Source of the DNA: Cytomitobacter sp965233735 | GTDB taxonomy: Bacteria > Pseudomonadota > Alphaproteobacteria > CAJXXZ01 > 1604HC | Direction of reading: 5' to 3' | Length of the DNA stretch: 64,000 bases | NCBI GenBank assembly: GCA_965233735.1 | Contig: OZ247501.1 | Location: 310,001 to 374,000 of the forward strand | Part shown: in pieces, positions 47,227-55,397 of the stretch | How positions within the stretch are numbered: position 1 is the first letter of the stretch | Layout of the letters: every line of letters starts with the position of its first letter | Made by a program: the position numbers and the translations under genes | Notes under the pieces: generated by a model | The model's input: only the letters and a program-made list of their open reading frames with translations | The model's database searches: none | Told to the model about the DNA's origin: nothing

Positions 47227-48006
47227 TTATATATCTTCTTGTTCAGTTACATCTTCTGAAGATGCGCTATCGGAATTTTTATCTTGATCATCTGTTGTTT
47301 CATCTTGTTCTATTGTTACATTTTCATTGCTTTGATCAACATTGTTATCTTGAGCGCTTGCAACTTCATTTTGAGATGTTTCAGCAATTTCACGTTGATC
47401 TACTGAATTGTTAGCATCATTTTCAGAATTGTATTCAGATTGCAATTTTCCACAATGTGGACATGCATCATTGAATCTTGGTCTTCTTTCACCAAATCCA
47501 CCACGGTCTCCGCCAGATCTTCCACCGAATCCGCCAGAACGTCCTCCAGATCTTCCACCGAATCCACCAGAACGTCCGCCACGGTCTCCACCGAATCCGC
47601 CAGAACGTCCGCCACGGTCTCCACCGAATCCGCCAGAACGTCCGCCACGGTCTCCACCGAATCCACCAGAACGTCCGCCACGGTCTCCACCGAATCCGCC
47701 AGAACGTCCGCCACGGTCTCCACCGAATCCGCCAGAACGTCCGCCACGGTCTCCACCGAATCCGCCAGATCTTCCACCACGGTCTCCGCCAGATCTTTCT
47801 CCGCCAAATCCGCCAGATCTTCCACCACGGTCTCCGCCAGATCTTTCTCCGCCGAATCCACTACGGTCTCCGCCTCCAGAACGTCCACCACGATTTTCAT
47901 CACGATTTCTATAAGTGCTTATTCCATCACGTGAAGGCTTGTCACCAAATCCACCACGGTCTCCACCACTATTACTATTATTAAATTGCATATTTTTATT
48001 TTCCAT
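47227..48006 (-). CDS. RGG-repeat protein in the rpsE operon
   Basis: The 259-residue protein has a short Asn-rich start, then about 120 residues of Gly/Arg repeats. The main 11-residue unit GGFGGDRGGRS occurs about six times, with GERSGGD and GRSGGRS variants. A CPHCGK motif (a lone CxxC) and a roughly 75-residue acidic Asp/Glu/Asn/Gln tail follow. RGG tracts bind RNA in many proteins, so an RNA- or ribosome-associated role is inferred. It starts 12 bp after rpsE and so is co-transcribed with ribosomal proteins, in the place rpmD usually occupies. I know no ribosomal protein like it. Confidence 0.85.
   Translation of the reverse strand: MENKNMQFNNSNSGGDRGGFGDKPSRDGISTYRNRDENRGGRSGGGDRSGFGGERSGGDRGGRSGGFGGERSGGDRGGRSGGFGGDRGGRSGGFGGDRGGRSGGFGGDRGGRSGGFGGDRGGRSGGFGGDRGGRSGGFGGDRGGRSGGFGGRSGGRSGGFGGRSGGDRGGFGERRPRFNDACPHCGKLQSEYNSENDANNSVDQREIAETSQNEVASAQDNNVDQSNENVTIEQDETTDDQDKNSDSASSEDVTEQEDI
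47515..47900. repeat. Roughly 33-bp coding tandem repeats of the RGG protein
   Basis: Near-identical tandem units encode GGFGGDRGGRS and variants. The G/C-rich units stand out in the AT-rich window. Because of the repetition, all reading frames stay open here, but only the minus frame has a start with upstream context. Confidence 0.9.
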
Positions 48007-48018
48007 TATTATTAGTCA

Positions 48019-48615
48019 TCAAGCAATAGACCCAACAACTTTACTAAACTCAACACCTCTTCTAATCGAAATTAGTTTTGGAGATTGAATAGCAAACAAA
48101 CCTTTAAACAAGGCCTTTACTACATTATATGGATTAGTACTTCCTATAACTTTAACCACAGCGTCTTTCATCCCTATAGCCTCTAAACACGATCTTACAA
48201 CTTCACTAGAAATAATACCAGATCCTTGTTTAGCAGATCTTAGATTAATTTTTGTTCCACAGTACTTCACAGTAATATCATGATGAAAAGTTCTACCATC
48301 TTTAATAGGTACTTTGAACATAGAATTAGATGCTTTTTCTATAGCTTTTCGAACTGCATCAGAAACTTCTTTAGCTTTAGCCAAACTATAACCAACAGTT
48401 CCATTTCCATCTCCAACTACTACAAAAGCACAAACTCTTTGTCTTTTACCACCTTTAGTTACAGCAGCAACCCAATTTAAAGACAAAACATTTTTAATCA
48501 AATTATCTTGTTTTTTTCTTGAAGGGTCAAACTTTTTATTTGAATCAAACTTTTTATTTGAATCAAACTTTTTGTTCGAATCAAATTTTTTATTATTATT
48601 ATTATTTACAAACAT
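48019..48615 (-). CDS. rpsE: 30S ribosomal protein S5 with N-terminal repeat extension
   Basis: The S5 core (about residues 38-198) has VAAVTKGGKRQRVCAFVVVG, GDGNGTVGYSLAKAKEV, the AGTGV-like QGSGIISSEVVRSCLEAIG and GSTNPYNVVKALFKGL. It is preceded by a disordered extension containing FDSNKK three times as perfect 18-bp units plus a variant FDPSRK. Such an extension is unusual for S5. It lies three bases after rplR and is the last canonical spc gene before the operon break. Confidence 0.96.
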   Translation of the reverse strand: MFVNNNNNKKFDSNKKFDSNKKFDSNKKFDPSRKKQDNLIKNVLSLNWVAAVTKGGKRQRVCAFVVVGDGNGTVGYSLAKAKEVSDAVRKAIEKASNSMFKVPIKDGRTFHHDITVKYCGTKINLRSAKQGSGIISSEVVRSCLEAIGMKDAVVKVIGSTNPYNVVKALFKGLFAIQSPKLISIRRGVEFSKVVGSIA

Positions 48616-48618
48616 AAT

Positions 48619-48981
48619 TTAAAAATCCAATCCATTATCTCTAGCAGAATCAGCTAAAGCCTTAATACAACCATGCATTTTCCATCCCCCTATATCACAT
48701 ACTATTTTCTTTATTCCACGCTCTACAAGTTTTTCTGCAATAACTTTACCCACTAATTTAGATGCATCTTTTCCATATGACTTTAAATCTTTAGGAAAGT
48801 CTTTAGAATTAGACCCAAAAGAAGCCACAGTCATATGATCATCATCATTAATGGCCTGAGCATAAATAAATTTATTAGATTTAAATAATGAAAGCCTTAT
48901 TCTAGTTCCATCATTTCTCATTTTCAATTTATATCTTCGTCTGTTTTGCCTTCTTTTAAACGATAAATCTATTCTAGACAT
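48619..48981 (-). CDS. rplR: 50S ribosomal protein L18
   Basis: The 120-residue 5S-rRNA-binding protein has FKRRQNRRRYKLKMRNDGTR, RLSLFKSNKFIYAQAINDDD and a C-terminal CDIGGWKMHGCIKALADSAR (normally [20 protein letters not shown]). Length is standard. It shares one base with rplF. Confidence 0.96.
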   Translation of the reverse strand: MSRIDLSFKRRQNRRRYKLKMRNDGTRIRLSLFKSNKFIYAQAINDDDHMTVASFGSNSKDFPKDLKSYGKDASKLVGKVIAEKLVERGIKKIVCDIGGWKMHGCIKALADSARDNGLDF

Positions 48982-49511
48982 TATTTTTTACCAGCTTTCT
49001 TTATAACTACTCTTCTACCCAAAATCGCACCACCTTTATAAGGAGTAGGAACACGATATGACTCAACTTCAGCAGCAAATTGACCTACATCTTCAGATTT
49101 CAATCCAACAATTTCTAATATTGAAGGTTTAGGACATTTTACTTCAATAGAATCAGGAATGTTGATTTTAATAGGATGGCTATAACCCAATATCATTTCC
49201 AACACTTTTCCAGAAACAGAAGCCTTATAACCAGTACCTGACAACTCAAGTGTTTTTTTATACATTTCCAAAACACCCTTAACATAAGAAACTATAGTAG
49301 CTCTAATAGTCCCCAACATAGGAAAATTTTGTTTTTTGTTTTTTTCATCTATAGAAACCATAACGCCCTTGCTATCAATCCCAAGATTTATAAAATCAGG
49401 AATATTTAAAGACAAAGAACCTTTTGGACCCTTTATGTTCAATTTAGAACCTTCCATGGCACATGAAACGTTAGATGCTAACACAATAGGGTTTCTTGCT
49501 AATCTAGACAT
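48981..49511 (-). CDS. rplF: 50S ribosomal protein L6
   Basis: Starting at the ATG at 49511 (MSRLARNPIVL), L6 is 176 residues. KGPKGSLSLNIP, VLEMYKKTLELSGTGYKASV, LGYSHPIKINIPDSIEVKCP and the C-terminal PTPYKGGAILGRRVVIKKAG are diagnostic. The start shares one base with the rpsH stop; a start six bases upstream is possible but less consistent with the gene packing. Confidence 0.97.
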   Translation of the reverse strand: MSRLARNPIVLASNVSCAMEGSKLNIKGPKGSLSLNIPDFINLGIDSKGVMVSIDEKNKKQNFPMLGTIRATIVSYVKGVLEMYKKTLELSGTGYKASVSGKVLEMILGYSHPIKINIPDSIEVKCPKPSILEIVGLKSEDVGQFAAEVESYRVPTPYKGGAILGRRVVIKKAGKK

Positions 49512-49894
49512 CAACAAACCTCACAAATTAATTCTCCACCAATTCCTTTGGAGTAAGCGGAAACGTCAGACATAACACCCATAGAAGTGCTAATAACAGA
49601 CAAAGCAAATTTGTTTTTTCTCAAACTTTTCAAATCTTTAGATTTTATATATAACCTTCTAGAAGACTTAGACATTCTTTTCAAACCTCTAATAACAGGA
49701 ACTCCTCTAGAGTCATATTTCAAACCAACAATCAATTCTTGATCATTGTTTTCAAATCCAGAAATAAAACCTTCATCTTGCATAACATTTAAAATGCTTC
49801 TAACAATCTTAGAGTTTTTTATTTTAACAGAAGACTTTCCTATTAAACATGAATTATTAATTCTAGCTAAAGAATCAGAAATTATATCCATCAT
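49511..49894 (-). CDS. rpsH: 30S ribosomal protein S8
   Basis: The start at 49894 (MMDIISDSLARINNSCL) has GGTGAGG upstream and gives 127 residues, close to the family norm; upstream in-frame codons would run into rpsN. VLNVMQDEGFISGF, LKYDSRGVPVIRGLKRMSKS and the C-terminal ISTSMGVMSDVSAYSKGIGG with ICEVC mark S8. Confidence 0.96.
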   Translation of the reverse strand: MMDIISDSLARINNSCLIGKSSVKIKNSKIVRSILNVMQDEGFISGFENNDQELIVGLKYDSRGVPVIRGLKRMSKSSRRLYIKSKDLKSLRKNKFALSVISTSMGVMSDVSAYSKGIGGELICEVC

Positions 49895-49901
49895 ATCAAC
49901 C

Positions 49902-50207
49902 TCACCAACTTGCTTTCTCAACTCCTGGCAAATATCCAGCAAGAGCAAATTCTATTATTTTATGCCTACAAATACCAAATTCTCTATGATTTCCTCTAGG
50001 CCTGCCTGTCAGAGCACATCTTCTTCTATATCTAATAGGAATGCTTTTTTTTGGAAGAGCATTTAGCTTTTTCATAGCATCAATTCTTTCTTCCCAACTC
50101 AAGTTAGAATCCTTAAGTTTCTTTTTCAACTCTTTTCTTTTTGGCAAAAATTTCAAACTCAGCTTTAGCCTCATTTCATTTCTTCCAAACATACTTTTTT
50201 TAGACAT
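49902..50207 (-). CDS. rpsN: 30S ribosomal protein S14
   Basis: The ATG at 50207 follows AAGGAG and gives 101 residues, the long zinc-free form of S14. MSKKSMFGRNEMR, NALPKKSIPIRYRRRCALTG and GRPRGNHREFGICRHKIIEF are diagnostic. The start overlaps the rplE end by 8 bp. Confidence 0.97.
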   Translation of the reverse strand: MSKKSMFGRNEMRLKLSLKFLPKRKELKKKLKDSNLSWEERIDAMKKLNALPKKSIPIRYRRRCALTGRPRGNHREFGICRHKIIEFALAGYLPGVEKASW

Positions 50208-50745
50208 CGTGACTCCTTTCTCTAAATGGAAATCCAAGAGAGACTAACAACTGCTTACAAGATTCATCAGTTGTTGCTGTAGTGATCAATGCAATGTTCA
50301 AACCAAATGAAAACATATCTCCACTTTCAAGAAAAACTTCATGATCTTTAACTCCTAAATTATAATTTCCATTTCCATCAAATGCTTTTTCAGATATTCC
50401 GTGGAAATCTCTAACTCTAGGCAAAGCAATGTACACAAGCCTATCTATAAAGTTGTACATATTTTTCTTTCTCAATGTAACAAAAACTCCAGAAGTCATA
50501 CCTTCTCTTACCATAAATCCAGCAACAGATTTTTTTGCCTTTGCCACAACAGGGTATTGACCAGTGATTTTTGTGATTTCATTGAAAATAAAATCAATTT
50601 TATGCTGATCCTTCAAATGCTTTCCACATCCAGCACTAACAACAACTTTCAAAAGCTTTGGAACAGATAAATTATTTTTCAAATCTAATTTAGTTTTCAA
50701 ATTCCCTATAATAGAGGAATTAAACAAAGAACCTAATCTGGTCAT
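50200..50745 (-). CDS. rplE: 50S ribosomal protein L5
   Basis: The 181-residue 5S-rRNA-binding protein contains VPKLLKVVVSAGCGK, ITGQYPVVAKAKKSVAGFMV, REGMTSGVFVTLRKKNMYNF, LPRVRDFHGISEKAFDGNGN and NLGVKDHEVF. The usual KVVLNMGVG is altered to KVVVSAGCG. Its ATG overlaps the rplX stop (ATGA). Confidence 0.97.
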   Translation of the reverse strand: MTRLGSLFNSSIIGNLKTKLDLKNNLSVPKLLKVVVSAGCGKHLKDQHKIDFIFNEITKITGQYPVVAKAKKSVAGFMVREGMTSGVFVTLRKKNMYNFIDRLVYIALPRVRDFHGISEKAFDGNGNYNLGVKDHEVFLESGDMFSFGLNIALITTATTDESCKQLLVSLGFPFRERSHDV

Positions 50746-51056
50746 TTTCTCACTACCTTCCCAGAAGATCTAAACACTAACTCTTTTTTTCCATTTTCAA
50801 AAACATACTTTGTTTTTGCTGCTTTTCCATCTAAAACATGAGAAACATTAGAAACATGTATAGATTTTTCCATTTTCAATATTCCACCTTGAGAGTCGTT
50901 TTTTGGCTTCTGATGGTGAGTTTTAATGTTCACACCTTTTACCAAAACTCTCATAGCTTTTTTTTCTACTTTTAATATTTCTCCAATTTTACTTTTGTCT
51001 CCACCTGAAACAACAATAACTTGGTCACCTTTTTTTACTTTAAATTTCACTATCAA
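50742..51056 (-). CDS. rplX: 50S ribosomal protein L24
   Basis: The 104-residue assembly-initiating protein has the KOW motif KVKKGDQVIVVSGGDKSKIG, then VLVKGVNIKTHHQKP and GGILKMEKSIHVSNVSHVLD. Normal length. Overlaps both neighbours by four bases. Confidence 0.97.
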   Translation of the reverse strand: MIVKFKVKKGDQVIVVSGGDKSKIGEILKVEKKAMRVLVKGVNIKTHHQKPKNDSQGGILKMEKSIHVSNVSHVLDGKAAKTKYVFENGKKELVFRSSGKVVRK

Positions 51057-51412
51057 TGTACCTCTTGAGCTCTTGATACAATAGAAGTATCAATTTCTTT
51101 GCATTCTCTAGCAACAGATCCAATCACTCTAGTTCCAATCATTTGTTTTTTGGCATCTATAAGCACAGCAGCGTTATCACTACTGCTTAACATAAGTCCA
51201 TCACCTCTAGAAACAAAAGATTTCACTCTAACTATTACAGCATCATGAACCGTTCCAGACTTAACATTAGAATTAGCTTCAGCCTTGATCACAGAAACTT
51301 TAATTATCATTCCTATAGTAGCTCCACCATTTCTAGATCCCATTCCTATGCATCTAACTTTTTTTGCTCCAGAATTATCAGCAACATTTAAAACTGTTTG
51401 TTTTTGAATCAT
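51053..51412 (-). CDS. rplN: 50S ribosomal protein L14
   Basis: The 119-residue protein starts MIQKQTVLNVADNSGAKKVR and contains GATIGMIIKVSVIKA, VHDAVIVRVKS and IGTRVIGSVARECKE, all typical of L14. The usual KGEV segment is VKSG. Four-base overlaps join it to rpsQ and rplX. Confidence 0.97.
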   Translation of the reverse strand: MIQKQTVLNVADNSGAKKVRCIGMGSRNGGATIGMIIKVSVIKAEANSNVKSGTVHDAVIVRVKSFVSRGDGLMLSSSDNAAVLIDAKKQMIGTRVIGSVARECKEIDTSIVSRAQEVH

Positions 51413-51642
51413 GAAACAACCTCAACCAAACACCAAGATTTGTTTTTAGACACAGGAGCACATGATTTTACTTTGATATTATCTCCGTTTTTACACTCAT
51501 TCATAGGATCATGTATCATTAACTTTTTAGTTTTTTTCATTTTTTTCTTATAAACACTATGCACATAATGCATTTCAATCAACATACATGCAGTTTTATC
51601 AGAATTATGAGATACAACTTTTCCATACATATATTTAGCCAT
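51409..51642 (-). CDS. rpsQ: 30S ribosomal protein S17
   Basis: The 77-residue OB-fold protein has GKVVSHNSDKTACMLIEMHY, a KKTKKLMIHDPMNECKNGDN segment and VKSCAPVSKNKSWCLVEVV, the S17 pattern. It overlaps the rpmC stop by 8 bp. Confidence 0.95.
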   Translation of the reverse strand: MAKYMYGKVVSHNSDKTACMLIEMHYVHSVYKKKMKKTKKLMIHDPMNECKNGDNIKVKSCAPVSKNKSWCLVEVVS

Positions 51643-51781
51643 TCTTCACCTCTAGAGTTTTTGCTCTTGCTATAGCAACTCGCGCTTTTCTCAATTGAGA
51701 AACATTCGCAAGCTCCCTTTTAGCATGAAGCATTTTTAGTTCTAGAAAATTACTTATTAGCTTTACTAAATTTTCAGACAT
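51635..51781 (-). CDS. rpmC: 50S ribosomal protein L29
   Basis: This 48-residue gene is short but well supported by position and sequence: FLELKMLHAKRELANVSQLR and KARVAIARAKTLEV match the two-helix L29. It is somewhat shorter than the usual 60-65 residues. It lies between rplP and rpsQ as expected. A 106-bp gap separates it from rplP, the largest break within the S10-spc run. Confidence 0.9.
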   Translation of the reverse strand: MSENLVKLISNFLELKMLHAKRELANVSQLRKARVAIARAKTLEVKNG

Positions 51782-51887
51782 ACCTCAAAATGTACTACAA
51801 ACTTTCTATTAAGTCCATAGCACAAAAAGTTCGTTAAGATTTTAGTAAAAGAAAATCAATGGTTAATTAATAAATTAAATTGAAAAA

Positions 51888-52298
51888 TTAAAACATGCCT
51901 TTGATAACAAATTTAGTTTTCATTGGCAATTTTGCGGAAGCAAGAGCAAGAGCATCTTTGGCATCTTTTTCAGAAACACCATCAATGTCAAATAACATAG
52001 TTCCAGGGCGTACCATAGCAACATGTCTATCTATACTTCCTTTTCCACTACCCATTCGAACTTCTTGAGGCTTAGAGCTTATTGGCACATGAGGAAAAAT
52101 TCTGATCAACAGTTTTCCAGCACGTTTCATACGACGCCTAATAGAACTACGACAAGCTTCAATTTGTCTAGCAGTAACTCTTTGAGGCTCTAAAGATTTC
52201 AAACCATACATCCCTTGCAAAGAAAAACCTCTAGAAGCCATTCCTTTTGGAACTTTTTTTCTTGCGTACTTAAACTTTCTTTTTTTAGGTTGTAACAT
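51888..52298 (-). CDS. rplP: 50S ribosomal protein L16
   Basis: The 136-residue protein has MLQPKKRKFKYARKK, KGMASRGFSLQGMYGLKSLE, RVTARQIEACRSSIRRRMKR, RIFPHVPISSKPQEVRMGSG and KGSIDRHVAMVRPGTMLFDI. It matches L16, with altered versions of the standard FG-YGL and LWIRVFPD motifs. It shares one base with rpsC. Confidence 0.97.
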   Translation of the reverse strand: MLQPKKRKFKYARKKVPKGMASRGFSLQGMYGLKSLEPQRVTARQIEACRSSIRRRMKRAGKLLIRIFPHVPISSKPQEVRMGSGKGSIDRHVAMVRPGTMLFDIDGVSEKDAKDALALASAKLPMKTKFVIKGMF

Positions 52299-52999
52299 TA
52301 TTCACCCCTTCTACTTCCCTTGTAAATCCAAACCTTAACTCCACATAAACCAGAGTTTGTTTTTGATGCAACACAAGAATAATCTATATTAGCACTAATA
52401 GTTTGTCTTGGCACACTTCCTTGAGAAAGTCCAAATTTTCTAGCAATTTCTACTCCACCCAAACGACCGGAACATAACACTTTAATTCCTTTAGCTCCAA
52501 ATCTCATACAGTCTGCAATATACCTTTTTATTAAAAATTTATATTGCTTTCCTTTAGAAATATCAAATGCAATTTTCTTTGCAACAGAAGCAGAGTCAAT
52601 TTCAGGCTTTCTAATAGGGTTAACTTGAATTTTTATTTCAGGAATAGATTTTTTAATTTGAACATTCTTTCCTAATCCAGCTTTTCCAATATGAGGAAAA
52701 TTAGTATTACGCAAATCAACCAAAATTCCCTTAACTCTTTCTTGAATCACAGCCAAATCAGCTCCTGTTTTACCAATAATAGCACCAGGCTTCAAAGCAG
52801 CAATTTCAATTGCAAGAACATCAGATCTTTCAATTATAATTTTAGAAATTCCCCATCCATAATAGTCATCTAATTTAAACAATAAAGACCTTATTTTTTC
52901 ATCTTCTATTAAATTAAAAGCATACTGACCATATGAAGAAGACCATTTAGATTTGTAATTTTTTGCCCACAAATCATATAAAGCTACCTTGTTTCCCAT
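52298..52999 (-). CDS. rpsC: 30S ribosomal protein S3
   Basis: The 233-residue protein has an N-terminal NYKSKWSSSYGQYAFNLIED, a KH domain with ALKPGAIIGKTGADLAVIQE, and the C-terminal domain with GAKGIKVLCSGRLGGVEIAR, LSQGSVPRQTISANIDYSCV and GVKVWIYKG. Full length, with a short C-terminal tail. Confidence 0.97.
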   Translation of the reverse strand: MGNKVALYDLWAKNYKSKWSSSYGQYAFNLIEDEKIRSLLFKLDDYYGWGISKIIIERSDVLAIEIAALKPGAIIGKTGADLAVIQERVKGILVDLRNTNFPHIGKAGLGKNVQIKKSIPEIKIQVNPIRKPEIDSASVAKKIAFDISKGKQYKFLIKRYIADCMRFGAKGIKVLCSGRLGGVEIARKFGLSQGSVPRQTISANIDYSCVASKTNSGLCGVKVWIYKGSRRGE

Positions 53000-53346
53000 T
53001 ATTTAACACCTTTCATGCTACTTAACACAACTCTTAAGTTAGAAAAAGGCCTGTATTTTGAACCAATTCTACCCCTACCTTTAAATTCAATTCTTTTAAG
53101 GTACTTTCCTCTTCCTACAACTATTTCATTAACAATCATAGAGTTTTGAATTCCCTTGTTAATAGCATTTGCAATAGCAGAATCAATAACTTTTTTCAAA
53201 GCCAAGGCATATTTGCCAGAAACATGATCCAAAGTACTAGAAGCTTTATAGGCATCCATTCCACTTAAAGACCTAGCTAACATTTGAAAACAAAAAGGCT
53301 TTCCATATATTTTATTACTTTTTGCAATTATGAAATTATTTATCAT
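52999..53346 (-). CDS. rplV: 50S ribosomal protein L22
   Basis: The 115-residue protein lines the exit tunnel. ARSLSGMDAYKASSTLDHVS, ALALKKVIDSAIANAINKGI and VGRGKYLKRIEFKGRGRIG with a C-terminal LRVVL correspond to L22. It overlaps rpsS by four bases. Confidence 0.95.
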   Translation of the reverse strand: MINNFIIAKSNKIYGKPFCFQMLARSLSGMDAYKASSTLDHVSGKYALALKKVIDSAIANAINKGIQNSMIVNEIVVGRGKYLKRIEFKGRGRIGSKYRPFSNLRVVLSSMKGVK

Positions 53347-53618
53347 TTTGAAGCCTTCTTATTACCACTATGAGCAACAAATTTTCTAGTAGGAGCAAAC
53401 TCCCCTAACTTGTGACCAATCATAGTTTCAGTTATATGAACAGGAATAAACCTCTTCCCAGTATGAACCATAAATGTCAAATCCATAAAAGTTGGCAAAA
53501 TAGTAGACCTTCTCGACCAAGTTTTGATAGAAGAAGCTTGTCCTGAATCTCTATGCTTTTGGACCTTGTCCAACAAATGACCATCAACAAATGGTCCTTT
53601 TTTCAACGATCTGCTCAT
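53343..53618 (-). CDS. rpsS: 30S ribosomal protein S19
   Basis: The 91-residue head protein begins MSRSLKKGPFVDGHLLDKVQ and has IKTWSRRSTILPTFMDLTF, VHTGKRFIPVHITETMIGHK and LGEFAPTRKFVAHSGNKKA. Near-canonical. Four-base overlap with rplB. Confidence 0.98.
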   Translation of the reverse strand: MSRSLKKGPFVDGHLLDKVQKHRDSGQASSIKTWSRRSTILPTFMDLTFMVHTGKRFIPVHITETMIGHKLGEFAPTRKFVAHSGNKKASK

Positions 53619-54439
53619 GCGCCTCTCCTTTTCACAATCATTTTATTAACGATTTTTTTATCTCTTGTTTTTTTACCTTTAGCAGACAATCCCCAAGGAG
53701 AACAAGGATGCCTTCCTCCAGAAGTTTTACCTTCTCCTCCTCCATGAGGATGATCTACAGGGTTCATAGCAACCCCTCTAACATGCGGCTTAATGCCTTT
53801 CCATCTATTTCTTCCAGCTTTTCCTAATTTTACATTTTTATGATCTAAATTAGAAACAATACCAATCACACATTTGCAATCACCTAGAAATTTTCTAGTT
53901 TCTCCGGATCTTAATTTAAGAACCACATAAATTCCATCTCTACCCAAAACTCTAGCATAAGATCCAGCTGATCTTGCAATTTTAGAACCCCTGCCAGGAA
54001 CAAACTCTATGCTATTCACAAGAGTACCTGAAGGAATGTTTTTCAAATACGTTGAATTGCCAGGATTTATAGAAACAGAATCTCCAATTTCTATTTTATT
54101 TCCAACTTTCATTTCATCTTGAGCTAATAAGTACTTTTTATCTCCATCAAAATCTACCAAAGATATGAATCCAGTTCTTCCTGGATCATATTCCAACCTC
54201 TCAATTGTTCCAACTTTATTCCAAATAGACCTATCATTAAAAGAAACCATACGTCTAATAAATTTAGAACCACCACCTCGGTACCTTACTGTCAATTTTC
54301 CAGAAGAATTTCTTCCTCCTTTTCTTGCAACTCCCTCAACCAAAGATTTAAAAGGAGATCCTTTCCACAGGCCTCTCTTATCAACAATAACAGTATGTCT
54401 TTGAGAAGGAGTAACCGGATTGAAATATCTTAATGACAT
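53615..54439 (-). CDS. rplB: 50S ribosomal protein L2
   Basis: The 274-residue peptidyl-transferase-centre protein has KSLVEGVARKGGRNSSGKLT, VRYRGGGSKFIRRMVSF, GSKIARSAGSYARVLGRDG, and the essential C-terminal GVAMNPVDHPHGGGEGKTSG with the conserved His. RHPCSPWG follows. Length is standard. Confidence 0.98.
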   Translation of the reverse strand: MSLRYFNPVTPSQRHTVIVDKRGLWKGSPFKSLVEGVARKGGRNSSGKLTVRYRGGGSKFIRRMVSFNDRSIWNKVGTIERLEYDPGRTGFISLVDFDGDKKYLLAQDEMKVGNKIEIGDSVSINPGNSTYLKNIPSGTLVNSIEFVPGRGSKIARSAGSYARVLGRDGIYVVLKLRSGETRKFLGDCKCVIGIVSNLDHKNVKLGKAGRNRWKGIKPHVRGVAMNPVDHPHGGGEGKTSGGRHPCSPWGLSAKGKKTRDKKIVNKMIVKRRGA

Positions 54440-54762
54440 TATGAAGCCCCAACTATCTTTTCAGCGTCTTTTGATGAAACGCGAACAAAAGCCTTTTTGA
54501 AAGAACTTTTTTTCCCTAAAACACCCTTAAACACTCTTCTTTTGCCTTTTACATTAGCAGTATTCACAGAAACAACCTCAACTCCCAAAATATCCTCACA
54601 AACAGATTTAATAAAACCTTTGTTAACATTTTTAGAAAACTTCAAAGTTATAACTCCAGAACCTGCTCCAGCAATGGATTTTTCAGAATAAAGATTTCCG
54701 TCAAACTGCTTAAAAGCATCGTTTAACAAAGATTTCTTAACATCACTCAAATCAAAATTCAT
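54439..54762 (-). CDS. rplW: 50S ribosomal protein L23
   Basis: The ATG at 54762 gives a four-base overlap with rplD, as elsewhere in this operon; a TTG at 54771 is less likely. At 107 residues it has ITLKFSKNVNKGFIKSVCED, ILGVEVVSVNTANVKGKRRV and KKAFVRVSSKDA, the L23 fold. It is diverged at the N-terminus. It binds near the exit tunnel and docks trigger factor and SRP. Confidence 0.93.
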   Translation of the reverse strand: MNFDLSDVKKSLLNDAFKQFDGNLYSEKSIAGAGSGVITLKFSKNVNKGFIKSVCEDILGVEVVSVNTANVKGKRRVFKGVLGKKSSFKKAFVRVSSKDAEKIVGAS

Positions 54763-55397
54763 TGAACCCAACCTTTCATAGACTCAAACGCAGAGTTTTC
54801 AAAAACAACAAATTCATGCTGCATAATAGAAAGAGTATTCAAACCTGCAAATTTAATCAAATTCACAGGATAAATAGCTGAAGCACCCAATTTAAAAGAC
54901 TCATCAAAATCTTCTGCAACAAATAAAATCTTAGACTTGCTATCAGCATTTTTAACAACAGATTTAATCATTGATTTGAAGTCAGAAGTTTTGCAAGAAG
55001 AATAATTTTTGAAAGAATCAACAAAAATAGCCTTGCTCTGCAAAACCTTTGCAGAAACAGACATTTTCAACGCTAATTTTTTAACTTTTTTATTCAAATC
55101 AAACTCATAAGATCTAGGGTTAGGACCATGACATATTCCTCCACCCCTACGGTTAGGCTCTCTACCATCACCAAATCTAGCTTTTCCAGTTTCCTTTTGA
55201 GGACTTTTCTTTTTTGTAGAACCAGACACTTCAGAAATACCTTTAGCAGAACTAGTTCCTTGTCTTTTTTTAGCCATATGCCACCTAACAACATCATACA
55301 CTACAACTTTGTTAGACTTAACGCCAAACACATTTTCAGGCAATTCCAATGAACCAACAGACTTTCCAGTCATGTCAATTAATTCACTTTTAATCAC
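54759..55397 (-). CDS. rplD: 50S ribosomal protein L4
   Basis: The 212-residue protein has the loop KKRQGTSSAKGISEVSGSTK, KKSPQKETGKARFGDGREPN and RRGGGICHGPNPRSYEFDLN (normally R-QKGTG-AR-GS---P-GGG--FGP), then ALKMSVSAKVLQSKAIFVD and the C-terminal alpha/beta fold. It overlaps rplC by four bases. Confidence 0.96.
   Translation of the reverse strand: MIKSELIDMTGKSVGSLELPENVFGVKSNKVVVYDVVRWHMAKKRQGTSSAKGISEVSGSTKKKSPQKETGKARFGDGREPNRRGGGICHGPNPRSYEFDLNKKVKKLALKMSVSAKVLQSKAIFVDSFKNYSSCKTSDFKSMIKSVVKNADSKSKILFVAEDFDESFKLGASAIYPVNLIKFAGLNTLSIMQHEFVVFENSAFESMKGWVQ

Noticed and set aside
47408..47984. Plus-strand Pro-rich, Ser/Thr-rich and His/Arg-rich proteins
   Set aside because: They are antisense frames of the RGG repeats, kept open by the repeat structure, with no ribosome sites.
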